Below are positions 1-10,866 of a stretch of DNA of 64,000 nt, in pieces (within the stretch, counting starts at the first letter, position 1; every line of letters begins with the position of its first letter). A program made the position numbers and the translations under genes. The notes under the pieces are model-generated. The model was not told the DNA's origin. It made no database searches and saw only the letters and a list, made by a program, of their open reading frames with translations. Origin of the DNA: Hysterium pulicare CBS 123377 (lineage: Eukaryota > Ascomycota > Dothideomycetes > Hysteriales > Hysteriaceae); the NCBI GenBank assembly GCA_000467715.1, contig AJFK01000016.1, forward strand, positions 152,783 through 216,782. The letters are read 5' to 3'.

Positions 1-3000
1 CCCAGAGGACCAAGCCCTCTTTGCAGTTTATCGACTAGATCCATCCACAATGGGTGTCATGATTTATTGAATATTGCTTTTATGTTTTTCCTGTATATGT
101 TGCTATAGAAGGCTATACTCCCGACATCTGTAAGGTCTGCTGAGCGCTGGATACGCCTCGAGGACCGCATTACCATGGTCAAACAGTGTGTGCGGACAGC
201 AAGAAGAGTCATGAGGAGGTTGATGCGCAACGATGTATCTGATGAATTACGACACCCGCTGTGCGTCCTTTGGAGGATGATGCACCTGGAGCCAATATCG
301 AGAACTTGCTTTACATATGACTTTTGAGCATAAAAACATTGTGCTCAACACCCCACATCGTGCCTCTCGGGCTTTACCAATCTATTTTGAGGTAGGGGAA
401 GACACAACAATCGTCTTCATCCTCGCTCAAAGGATGGATCATGGTGCTGCCGCGAAAACTATAATCCTCTGCGGGGGACTGACGAGCTCCAGCGTGGTTG
501 AATGAAGGGGAAAGCACAACCGGATTCGTCTCATGGTGGCCATCGGCGACAATCCATCGGCTGATTATTCCAGCGCGCAGGTTTCTTTTCGATTCGCGAA
601 TCCGTATTCATACTGTGGTTCATCGATCATGAGAAACGTGTATGGCACGCAGGTGGCTTCAGCAACATTGAAGTCGAAGCTGAAGCCTAAATGTGCCTCA
701 GTTGGTCTCGTACGCCAATATGACCGTCCAGCCTATGAAGCAGAGAAATGACGGTTGATTATGCGTTCGTGTTAAAAGTGTGAAGAAGAATTTTTTCCCA
801 GTGTAAAGGATTTTCAATAATGTTGGTCTTCGCTAAGGCATTATGTAAGCAGAATTATCCTCCAACTTTGAAATTTCTGCAGCTTCAACTTCGTCTACTC
901 CGTCTTTAACATGATGCAGAAACAAGAATCCAAACTCGTCCACGAAGAAGATCAATGTTTTATCAACTTCCTGTATGTTTTTCGAACTGTGCCTCTATAT
1001 AGTAACCCACGATTTGCCTGCTTCTTGTTCATCCATGATCTCGGAGCATACTTCATCAATCAGTGGGAGAATGAAAAAGGTTTTTAGCAGGACCGTGTCT
1101 TCTCCACCCTACTGATTGCCGTCTTCTTAAATCAGGAGGACTAATATCAAAGACAAACATGTGCACTATGCTTTCGCACTTGCTGCAAGGTCTAACATCC
1201 AAGGTACTTTCGAGGTAGTTGTTCGAAGGATATCTATTCACCACACCACTCCTCACGCAACAACGGTGTCTCGGACTTAAGACTCATGTTGACAACATCT
1301 CTTGGCTGATGTATCATAGGATCATCAAAGTGCTTATTGTCTTGGTCCTGCTCAGCCGCACCTTGTCGTGCTTGTATATTAAGCTCGTTGGCTGATGCAA
1401 GGCTTGTGGCTGTGTAGGAACTGAACTGCCAATGGATCCGAGCTGAACAAATCCCACAGCATCAGATATCAGTAGCTAGCATGTCGAAGCTCCAAAGTCC
1501 AAGCAAGTACCAGTTCAACTCCACATTCTGTGCTTTGGTCCATGGCGCAGTGACCAAGTATAAGAGAATACGAATTGCAGACAGAACCACCGTTCCGAAA
1601 GATCTTAGTGCCGCTACAAATTTTTAGCGATTCAGGCACTCTATCATCTAAGAATATACTCGATTGCTCTTTTCACACGCTTGGGCGTCAAAGATGGGTC
1701 TTAGACGGTGTTGCACGTACCGCGTAGTCCAAAACCGGGCAATGAGCAGACCCGGCAACGTACCAAAGGTTCGGCATTCAGGGCAAAGGGCGGACCATGC
1801 TTCCTCGGAGCCAAACCCAAACATGCAAGACATATTCAGCTGTATTTCAGGTGCTTCAAAATTAACGCCCGAGACCGGGTTCCTGTGACAACCTGGCAAA
1901 ATACACTGGCGGCTGGCCATTATCTATGTCTGGATGGATCTATTGGTTTAGAGCTGGGGCATATTCCGGAAGACGTTTGTTTGCCTATACTGCCAATATA
2001 GCTAGGCTCCAGATGAACTCAGACTGCACAGAGTGCCAGCTGGCTGACTGGAGTAAAAACCTCTAGCTACTAGGCTCCTTTGAAACGAAAGTCAATGACA
2101 TATCTAAGAATGGTAACTAGTCACGCTTGCTACAGAACTCAAGACTTGTTATTCACCATAGCCGAGATGGGCTCAATCCTGGCTACTCTAATTACTTTCA
2201 CAAAGCCAAAAGCGAGGCTACCGACTACTACGGAGAGAGGTGAACATCTGCTGGCGGTCAATATGGCTAATCGGCAGCATCACTTTTGGCCGACCGGTCA
2301 GTCCACGGAGTCCATTACGTAGACTCATGGCATGCTGTCAAGATTCACTATGCTCTTTGAAGTTGACCGGAGTGGGCTTGCTGCTATTGCGCGTTAGAGT
2401 AGGGTCGTTCCACCAAATTGTAGGTATCGTCGACCGCAGGAAAGACGGTCAAGAAGGTATGCGGCATTTTACTAAAGCAGGCGGACGCTGTGTGGCAGAC
2501 ACCGAGAGTCTTTGATGCCTTCAAACTAGCAAGAATTGAGATTGGATGTGTGTGATGATGATGAAAGTATCGTGTAGGCGATCCGCAGCAATCTTGATGG
2601 AGGCTTAGATACCTAGGTACCTTTTTTTTGTACATCGGGCGGTGAAGTTTATGATGGATTAAGGAGCTTTTGCTACGCGAAGCTACAACGCTCCAATCAG
2701 ACCTCCCTAGCGATGCCTGTTCCACTCCCATCCACCGCTTCAACGTCCGCTTCACCCCAAGACTCTCCATAATGCTTCTTGCGTTTGTGCCAGACCAACG
2801 CATATCTGCTTCATAGGTTGCACACCGAATCCTCCGTACAGCCGTCTTGCAATTCACAAGGCTATTGTCGTGACTCGTCTCACCCTTTCGTTTGGCCCCC
2901 ACACGGTCAGATTCGGTGAAGGCGATTATCACCAATATCCTCAAACAGTGCGCTTTCTACCAAGAAATCGTCATATCCCCGGCGCAGAAGCCCAAACTTC

Positions 3001-4348
3001 AATGCACTACCAATCGAAAGCCCCCAGAACCCAGTGAATGCGATGTTCTGCTCGTAACCGACGCGCTTTTACCGCAACTGTCTGTGCCGCTCGTATGGTG
3101 CAGATAGGATGCTAGCCCAGTTATGAAGCTTGAACAATGGAAGCAGAAAGTACCGACGGCTGAAGCACTGCCTCCCCTCAACTTGAGTCTTCCAAAAGTT
3201 GACCCTTCGGCATTTCATTATCAACGTACTGCCTTCAGCCAATAATGTTGCTGCCTCAGCCGTCTGAGTCGCATGGGTCTCGGGGCTGAAGGCGTGAAGT
3301 GAGCGACAGGGTCATGTCATCGCGGCCCTCCCGAACTAACCTTGCCAGACCAACGGTAACGAGACGATGCAGGTACTTAGACTGGCTCCAAATCTCATGT
3401 ACGCGGTGACGGATGGCTTCTCCTAAGCTTGAAAAGGACCAATGGATTTCAGCACCTCCGTGGTGGGTACTAGGCTGACTATAAGCCCTACAAGGCTGCC
3501 ACAGAAGCATACCTAGCATGCTTTTTATCCTCGGCGCGGATCTGCTGGCCGGTGTATCTTGTAATAGACCAGAACGTCATTGCGTCTCTGACTGCGGATT
3601 GGCTCAGCGGGAGAACCGAGCTGGTCTTTGCCGGCTTGTCGCTCGTTCAAACTTTCCCAGAGCATCTCTTCAATCTCTAATACCTCTGGATCTCTTGGTC
3701 GATGCCTAAAGCCGTTGTTGACTATTACCCGTTGTCCGTTCGCGTGCTAGTTCACTCGTGGTTGGGAGTAAAACTCCTATCCAATCATGGACCTAGTAAC
3801 CCCAGAAAGCCTCGATTCCACAGTGGTTCGAGTCAATCCTGTCTATCTGTATCATCGCCGGGTCCGATATCTGGGACGGACCGTCGCCCACTTTAGGTCA
3901 GTCAAGAACCCTATTCCATCACACCACAGTATGAATATGTCAACATCCCTTTCCTCGGACTCACCCCTTCCACACTCCGCTCTTTAGCAGCTTTTGCTAC
4001 TTTCGTTGGTTGATTCTACAAGCCCAGTCGACTGTTGAATCAGTCAACCTTTAGGCATCAAGCTTTGCCCAGCTGAATGCCAAAACTTTACAGCCCTTTG
4101 TCGCATTCAGGAGCCATTTTCTAAACCTGGTCAGGAGCCGGTTCTCTACACCCAAGAAATGAGGCAGCCGTGACTCCTCACACACTCCCTATACAAAAGT
4201 TAATCAGGATCCATTGTCTTCCATGAGAGCTTCACACAAATTCGGAACAAGTACAACCCATCAATCCACGAAAACGACTCTTCCACCTCATCTACCACCA
4301 AGTGATTTGTATCACTGTTGCCAACCTTCCATCACTAAGGGCCGGATC
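1..4348. other. gene-poor region with decayed sequence
   Basis: No gene is recognised here. Open frames on both strands are short, overlap one another and show no familiar motif. The only structured element is at 143-330: an open + strand segment rich in Arg whose nucleotides also occur, diverged, at 8824-8915 (see the repeat entries). A 186-codon minus frame at 2384-2944 looks compositional. The final 200 bases are presumably the promoter and 5' leader of the bZIP-like gene that starts at 4349. Confidence 0.5.
143..330 (+). repeat. dispersed repeat, copy 1 (gene or transposon relic)
   Basis: From about 149 to 235 this aligns without gaps to 8826-8912. Shared blocks include ATACGCCTC, CAAACAGTGT and AGAAGAG at the same spacing. 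The + frame is open from 143 to a stop just after 325 and encodes a basic segment with LEDRITMVKQC, so it looks like a fragment of a coding element. I do not recognise the family. Confidence 0.4.
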
Positions 4349-4986
4349 ATGTCGCAGAGCCAGCAAAGCAGTGGGCAACAGTCAAGGGGAAGGGCAGAGT
4401 CATCAAGACCAAGCCGTGATTCATCGAGGTCGAAAGAAGATGAATGGTCAGATGTCAAGGACCCCAACGAAAGGCGGAAAATACAGAATAAGTTGGCACA
4501 ACGAAGATTTCGTGAGTAGTCAATCATCCCAACCAGGACCTCAACATGCGCATTGTTGAAGATTAACATCTGCGTAGGAGACAAAGTCAGAGAACAGAAA
4601 GAGGAGACAGAGAGAGAAGCAGAAAACCAACGACGTGCAGCAGGCTCCTACGTTTCTCCCGAGCCTGGAGAAATTGACACCGGACGTGATCTTTCCGGAT
4701 TGCCCTGGGGAGGGATCTCAATGAGGCACATTGTTGAGTCTGGCAAAACAAAGGAGCAAAATTCGCAGCGAAGTTCTCGGGAGAACTCTGTGTATGCCGC
4801 TGCTTCACGGACTGGAGGAAGCTCGCGGTAAGCAGCCCTGCTCTGTGAGTTGGTCCTTTGTGTTGTATGTCTCACTGTTGACTTACGCCTTACAGACTCG
4901 GTTTGCGCCTTACGGATCATTTCGCTCGAGGGTACCCAGCTTGGAGGTACTTTCCTTACCGTCATCCAGGTTGGGGCACGAGATGA
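4349..4986 (+). CDS. small bZIP-type protein with almost no leucine zipper
   Basis: Three exons give a 167-aa protein: 4349-4511, 4578-4827 and 4896-4986. The introns start GTGAGT and GTAAGC and end GTAG and ACAG. Splicing exon 1 to 2 creates the fungal bZIP basic region QNKLAQRRFRDKVREQKEE, with the N-x7-R signature at N47 and R55; unspliced frames break it. The N-terminus is Ser/Gln-rich. Basic residues and Asn in N-x7-R are the DNA-contacting signature of bZIP factors, so a nuclear transcription regulator is inferred. The Leu heptads expected after the basic region are missing and the chain turns into Gly/Ser-rich sequence, so dimerisation may be weak or need a partner. Exon 3 is the least certain part. 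It sits alone in gene-poor sequence. Confidence 0.7.
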
Positions 4987-6334
4987 TCGACACGATTCTT
5001 TTACGCAAGCGCTTAATATTCATCAAAAGTTTCCCCCATGGTGCAGGATGCCATGATGATCTGAGACGTAGTTTGATGCATTTTGGGAAACATTAACGGG
5101 TTTTACGCGGTCATGACATTGTAGAAGCGGCGGCTATGAGGGCAGAGCGTGCTGGCAGCTCATAATACTTTCAATTTTGGCATTATATCTCACCAGCCTC
5201 CCTTCGCCACATATGAACTGGCGAATAGACAATTTCTAATCATTCTTCTTCAAACACGTTCTAAATTTGAAAATTATTCAATGCTTTCATCATGTTCTCG
5301 AGGGCTAGGCTTCCAGCGAGGCATTTTTGAGGATTATAGACTGACAGTTTCAAGAAGAGCCAACGTAGCCTTCTCTTTGATTTCCTTAAGGTGTTAGAGG
5401 TGCCGATTGAATGGCTACAAATTTCCCAAGAAGAAACGGGGTTCATTGATATGGGGCAGTGAGGGGCGAAAAGTGATTACCAACCTTGTGCTTGGTGCTG
5501 AAAGAGACAAAACTCTCTGCTAACGGCACTCCTCTTCAAAGTCAGCCTCGCGATATCGAACGCTTCTATATAATTCCTCAACCCCACGAGATGGCGCTGT
5601 GCCAGCGGACCAAATAAGTATAAATTTAGGTTTCTATGGCGGAGCAATTGGCTGTGTTGTGGCGGTAGCCCGATCTCGCTTCCTCCTAATGCGGAATAGT
5701 TCAAGCGGACATCACCTCTTCCCGCTCCCTCCGACTTCTCAACTCCACCGCTACATCCACTTACTGACACCCTATTTCGCCCCGAATCCGCTCTTCATAG
5801 GATGCGGCGTTTGTTAAACATGTTGTTTGACAATCTTCAAAGCGTTTGTCGAAGCGTGTGCGGTGGGCTTTCTCCTGCGCCGCGGCTACCATTCTCCCGA
5901 TGCCTGTTCTGGTTCTCACCGATCAAGAACACTAGGCTACACACTCTTTTGTTAATTTAGACGAACTACAGCCTATTGATTGATTGAATTTTAGTGTGAA
6001 TTCATGGAAATGGAAAAGTCGGATTGTTATTATGACGTTGAGCGCTGTCACTAATCCAGCAGCCTTTGTCCGTCCGCAAGCATCTTCGTCCGCCGCAAAG
6101 CATAGATGCTGGGAACCATGCCACCATTCCACTGAACAGTCTGGACACCGTATTAACAGCCACCTCTCATAGAAAATCCTACTTGCGGCGTAAAAAAAAT
6201 GCTGCGTTAAGCGCCCTTTAGGCTGACAATGCTCGATTTCCTGATTCACCTTGTCGATTTGCGGCGCGACTTGGAGTTATATAGAAACTTCCTTCTTGAC
6301 GTTTGGTTAGATAGACGCCAAACGACACCTCCCC
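4987..6334. other. intergenic, no gene seen
   Basis: About 1.3 kb with only short, unsupported frames on both strands. The last 100 bases precede the SWIM-domain gene and presumably hold its promoter. I see no repeat, tRNA or transposon terminus. Confidence 0.5.
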
Positions 6335-7702
6335 ATGTCCGCTGAAGCATTCGAAAAGCTCACCCTCGAGGCCAGGGAAATGGTAACAACACGTGCTGGC
6401 GCTGCGAGGGCACCACACGTTATCGAATCCTCCAATTCAGATCTAAAATACAACGTTGACGACCTCGATAACGAAGCCCGCAAGCGTGCTGAGATAGCAT
6501 TCGGTGACAATGCAATCAAGATGAAGTACTGCATGCAATCCGCCGCGAATCAAGACGAGTACATATTCCACATCGACGACGAGATTACTGTTGGCATTGG
6601 TGGCCGTCGTTTCCCTGAACCAAAGTGCAACTGCGGAGCGAATGATGGAGGCCTTGCTTGTAAGGTGAGCTTTTTCTCTTTGAGGGTGCAACAATATGTT
6701 CAATCAACTGACTGGATCTGGAAGCATATTTTCTGGCTCGAGGATCAGCTTACCACCGGGGCACCGCCGCAGTTCCGGTCGAACGTCCTGCGGTTGAAAC
6801 CAGATGGCTCTACTGTGCATGACATGCAACCCTCGGAAATGATTAGCAAGATATCGTTAGAGAGAATCGCAGAAGGATTGGAGTGGGTACTCCACGATGG
6901 GTCTGAATTCGAAGACGATGACGCTGAAGAGCAGATCACCGAGATGCTCTCTGCTTTTGAGCCTTCTGGAGCATTCCCCGCAGAATTTAAGGCTATGTCC
7001 GAGACTAGCCCTATAAACGAACGAAGCCGAAAGTACAAAGAATTCGCGGACATGATCACCAACTATGCTACTCGGAATCTTGGGCTGGTCACCCAGCTCA
7101 AGGACATCATTGATTCGACATTCCTAGCACACACTTATATCGACAAAGTCAACGACAGGATCCGACGCGCTTTCCAAGCCTTGGACGAATATATCCTTCA
7201 TGGCCCAAAAGATGATCCAGCCGAAGCATGCAACGTTGTCACTTGCGCTGAAAGGTTGAAAGATCTAGTGAGCATGATTACGGAGTTCTATGAACAGCAA
7301 GTGAAAGATGATCCAGGCTCAAGAGAGGTCGCAATTCGCGTTGCTGCATCCTTGATTGCAATCCTTGAAGGCGTCACCGACAGGAGCCGCAATGCGTTTG
7401 AGGGCAATACATGGGGTGGTGCGATACCGGCAGACCCAGCTGAGAACAATCTTTTCGTCTGCCTCATTGGTGCACCAGCGGATGACGACGGGCTTTTCGT
7501 ACTGGACGAGCTAAGTGGATTTGGACAAGACAACTTGCTACGCACGAACTGGGAGGCTTTATCCAGGGTCGGGGAGAAGCTGAGTCGAAATGGCGGTGCG
7601 CCTTCAAGATTCATGAGCGACTTCCGGAGACTCACCTCAGACAGCAGGAAGAGGTCTTACCCTGAGGCTGGGGGGAGCAGTGCCAAGAGACCGATGAAGT
7701 GA
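6335..7702 (+). CDS. SWIM-type zinc-finger protein
   Basis: Two exons, 6335-6664 and 6725-7702, encode 435 aa. The SWIM zinc ligands C98-x-C100 and C109-x-H111 (CNCGANDGGLACKH) form only after removal of a 60-nt intron (GTGAGC ... CTGAC ... GAAG). That intron is a multiple of three and has no stop, so the unspliced frame also looks open and reads 455 aa. SWIM fingers bind DNA or proteins and occur in transposases, ubiquitin ligases and recombination cofactors; nothing else here says which. After the finger come an acidic stretch (about 185-200), a helical middle, and a basic Ser-rich tail ending KRSYPEAGGSSAKRP that could be a nuclear signal. The start is the first ATG. Function is unknown. 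Confidence 0.8.
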   Translation: MSAEAFEKLTLEAREMVTTRAGAARAPHVIESSNSDLKYNVDDLDNEARKRAEIAFGDNAIKMKYCMQSAANQDEYIFHIDDEITVGIGGRRFPEPKCNCGANDGGLACKVSFFSLRVQQYVQSTDWIWKHIFWLEDQLTTGAPPQFRSNVLRLKPDGSTVHDMQPSEMISKISLERIAEGLEWVLHDGSEFEDDDAEEQITEMLSAFEPSGAFPAEFKAMSETSPINERSRKYKEFADMITNYATRNLGLVTQLKDIIDSTFLAHTYIDKVNDRIRRAFQALDEYILHGPKDDPAEACNVVTCAERLKDLVSMITEFYEQQVKDDPGSREVAIRVAASLIAILEGVTDRSRNAFEGNTWGGAIPADPAENNLFVCLIGAPADDDGLFVLDELSGFGQDNLLRTNWEALSRVGEKLSRNGGAPSRFMSDFRRLTSDSRKRSYPEAGGSSAKRPMK

Positions 7703-9966
7703 AGGCTTGCTGTATGTATGCGGTTGATTGTCTAATTTGCTGAATCAGGTCGATACCAAGGTGGATTTCGTGTTCCATGTCCAGGCGGTGTTCTGAATAC
7801 CTTTCTGCGTTACAGACACTCTTTTTACTCTCTTTCTTGTCAATCGCTCTGGTGCATCCTGACTGGTCTCAGATGCATTCCCCTGTTGGCTCCCCTGTAT
7901 TTCTTATTTCCTTAAGCCCTACCTTCATTCTATTTCCTTATCTTGTTAGATTATACATTACCTAGAATAGAATCAAATCAGGTATTTGTCATAAACTGAT
8001 ATTGAACAACACGCTATCGTGTAGTAAATGGCACCACGTACAAGGAGAAGGAGCGGAAAAGCAGACTGGTGCACAGCTCAAACCAGCTCCGGAAACCAAC
8101 GACGGCAGCGAGAGCAGGAGGCCGTACCCAGAAGACTCCAATCTAGATTTCTTGTCTGTTGCTTAATGGATTTAGATTATTATTGTAAAATGAGACTTAT
8201 GAAACAGGCTATTGACCACTTAGCATATGGTATGACTGAGACATGTCTCTGAGCTGAGACTTCCATGCTGATGGATAATTCCATGGTTCTGGAGAGGCAT
8301 CGAGATCCTCTCCATCGGAAGTACTCGCGATGACCACGTTTGGAAGCAACGACAGGTTCGAGCGTGTATGTCACACACTAAGACCGTATGCTCTCGGACT
8401 AGCCAGGTAGGCATGTTGCACACGAGCGGCAAGAAGAAACAAAAAGCCTGTTAGATTGTGCAGGTAACCAGGCAACTGGCAACGTTATCTCTTGTCGCAC
8501 CCGGGGAGCTCTTGTCTTCGTTTGCACGACGTCCGAATGCAGCAGTAAGGTTGCTGGCGGCTGCCCCAGCCGTGCCAATGCCAGCTGGAGCCAATGATGT
8601 GGTCCGGAGTCTAGCTGCACTCCTTGAACCCTTAGTATGCTGCATTTGGGATAGATTAGGCCCGAGCTGATGGTTACGTTTGTGAAGACTCTAGGAATGA
8701 CTCTAGTAGTGTTCTTAACTGAAAGGGCGCACAATGGGCGTTTTCTGGGCTGGGAGCATTACTTTTTCTATATATCCAATAACAGGAGGCGGTATTAACG
8801 GCAACCCTGACGTTCACTGAGGGCGAGATACGCCTCTAGAAGCACATCGCTCTGGCCAAACAGTGTACGTGCACAGGTAGAAGAGTTAACACGGCGGTTA
8901 TTCGCAGCTTAGAATCTAATAAGGTGTTACACCCAGTTGTGAGTATACTAAGGCCGCGGAGACGTTTAAGCAGCTTGTTGCCAAAGATAGCAGAGGATGA
9001 TGCCACTATCTCCCCCTGTCTGCATGTGCTTACAAAAGCAAGTACAGTATCAAAAAGCATTTCTCTATTCCACGGCCAACGTGTGCGATACTTGACTAAG
9101 CTGAATGAAGTGCCTGAGTGGCAAGATGCACAATCCCAGCGTGCAGTTTTGACTTATACCAGGATAAGGCGATGATCAACAGTCGAACAGCTGAGTCTTG
9201 GTGGTGTTGTTGTAGCGCATTCGGACCCAAAGAAGCAATGCGGGGGAGACTGTGAATGGTCGCTGTGGTGCGCTGGTGTCGGCTAGGCTTCAGTTGCCTT
9301 CCCCAAGCTCGAATGGCGTTAGGATGGTACGAAGTGTGTATGGTCACTCTCGTTACCTAGGTAGGTAAGCTGCAAGATAATCTTCTACCATTACAGCGCG
9401 ATGATGTCCATGCCTGTCCAAAGCCGGCCCTTCTTTATTGAAGAATGCGGGGAAGGCGTCTAGCCCCTTCGAGCGTTAGGCCACGCCGAACTTCCATGGT
9501 TGGACCAAACAAGACATGATGCTCGGACTTCAGCAGCGGACGGGCCACACGTAATCCCATCTCTCCTGCGCATCGACCCTTCCATATTGCTTCCATTATT
9601 CCTCCCCTTCTCCCTTCTGCGCCTTCCATTCCCCGTTACATATCCTCACCGACCCAATTTGCTCTCAATTACCCCCTTGTCTTGTACCTTGTGCTCTTGA
9701 AACCACGCGACTGGCCAATCACGCCATCATCCCACCACAACCTCTGACGTACCGTCACGCTTAGGCATGTAAGTAGTAGCTTATTTCGAACAATCACCGT
9801 GTCCGAGCGCCGACCACTACCCCCATATACCACCCGCCGCCACCTCGACACACTTTACTTCACTCACTCATTTGCACACCGCACGACTCCAATCCCACGC
9901 TCACAGTCTCAGCATCACACCACTCCCACCGACAACTCGTTGACCGACGACCCAGCGTCAGCCACA
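7703..9966. other. intergenic with a repeat relic; CT-rich promoter at right end
   Basis: No gene is supported. 8824-8915 is the second copy of the dispersed repeat found at 143-330. The segment 9500-9966 is C/T-rich with CACC and CAAC runs, typical of a fungal promoter and 5' leader, and leads into the ATG at 9967. A GTAAGTAG at about 9770 could be a 5' UTR splice donor. Confidence 0.5.
8824..8915 (+). repeat. dispersed repeat, copy 2
   Basis: Diverged second copy of the element at 143-330, in the same orientation and without gaps over roughly 90 nt. Its frame is interrupted by stops, so this copy is dead. Confidence 0.4.
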
Positions 9967-10866
9967 ATGTCCTCCGATCGAAACTCCCCTCCTCTCCCCT
10001 CCCCAGGTGCTACTCAGAGACGCCGAGCGTCAGTTACAGGACAGACGTTCCAGGACCTCTTCGGTCGTAACAATAGCATGAGTGGAGCACAGAACACTAC
10101 TTCAGCCTACCCAGGCCCAATTACGACGGCCGCCGTGAACGCACAGCGACGCCGCCTGTCCCTCACCACAATCGGCCTTTCAGGCTCCCCGAACCAGACC
10201 TCACCCTTCAATGCTGCTCGGCCGCGCACCGAGAGTCTCTCGAGTGTCAATTCCGGCTCGGTAGATGAGAGTCCTTTCGAGGATGATCCGCCGACATCCG
10301 CTTCGAACGGCAGCAGCAACCCCACCACACCATTCGGTAGACGGTTGAGTTTTGGAGCCCGTGCGCTCAGAGATGTGAGGGCGAGCAATGGGAACATTGG
10401 GAATTCCAATGGTAGACCTTCCGTCAATAAAGCCTCCTCTCCCCCGACTGTTAGAGGTCGAGGTCTGTCTTCATCCTCGTCCGCGTTCCCACCCCCATTG
10501 CCGATTCTAGTTGTGCCTGCGTTTCATTCTGCGTCTGCTTCCGAGTCTTCAGTCTCGCGTGCATCTGCGTCTGTGCATGGTCTTTCAGAGCATTTCAAAC
10601 ATCACCCATCAGACGAGTTAGATCAACGTGAACTGACGACTTTACTCTTTCATACAGGCGAAGGCTTCAACTTTGCGGACAATCTCCGCTCCCGTGCCGA
10701 ACGCACCTCCGTGTCGGGGGCAACCCCTATGGGTAACCCACCACCTCACCAGCGTGCTAAGAGTGTCACGGTCATGGAGCCTCCCGCCCGGGAAATGCCC
10801 AAGACGGTCAAGATGCCCGATGCCTACCAGGAGCGGATCCTGAAAGGAGACTTTTACATGGATTAG
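9967..10866 (+). CDS. conserved Ser-rich fungal protein with repeated RRxS sites
   Basis: Two exons, 9967-10462 and 10658-10866, encode 234 aa. The 195-nt intron (weak donor GTCTGT, branch ACTGAC, acceptor ATACAG) is a multiple of three without stops, so the raw frame runs through it. Splicing restores the compact junction RGRGEGFNFADNLRSRAER, which reads like the well-conserved core of this ascomycete family. The ATG at 9967 has a good context (CCACAATG); the frame upstream has no ATG. The protein is largely disordered, with basophilic kinase-type sites RRRAS, RRRLS and GRRLS evenly spaced and a conserved-looking C-terminus ending LKGDFYMD. Function is unknown; PKA-like phosphorylation is an inference from the motifs only. 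Confidence 0.75.
   Translation: MSSDRNSPPLPSPGATQRRRASVTGQTFQDLFGRNNSMSGAQNTTSAYPGPITTAAVNAQRRRLSLTTIGLSGSPNQTSPFNAARPRTESLSSVNSGSVDESPFEDDPPTSASNGSSNPTTPFGRRLSFGARALRDVRASNGNIGNSNGRPSVNKASSPPTVRGRGLSSSSSAFPPPLPILVVPAFHSASASESSVSRASASVHGLSEHFKHHPSDELDQRELTTLLFHTGEGFNFADNLRSRAERTSVSGATPMGNPPPHQRAKSVTVMEPPAREMPKTVKMPDAYQERILKGDFYMD

Noticed and set aside
2384-2944. 186-codon minus-strand open frame
   Set aside because: No motif, His- and Lys-rich runs from simple sequence, no splice or start context, and competing frames on the other strand.
3780-3860. tRNA-like B box GGTTCGAGTC
   Set aside because: The flanking five-base stems do not pair and no A box or anticodon stem fits upstream.
9799-9966. 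N-terminal extension of the Ser-rich protein upstream of 9967
   Set aside because: The extension begins at GTG, has no ATG, and is low-complexity Thr/His-rich leader sequence.
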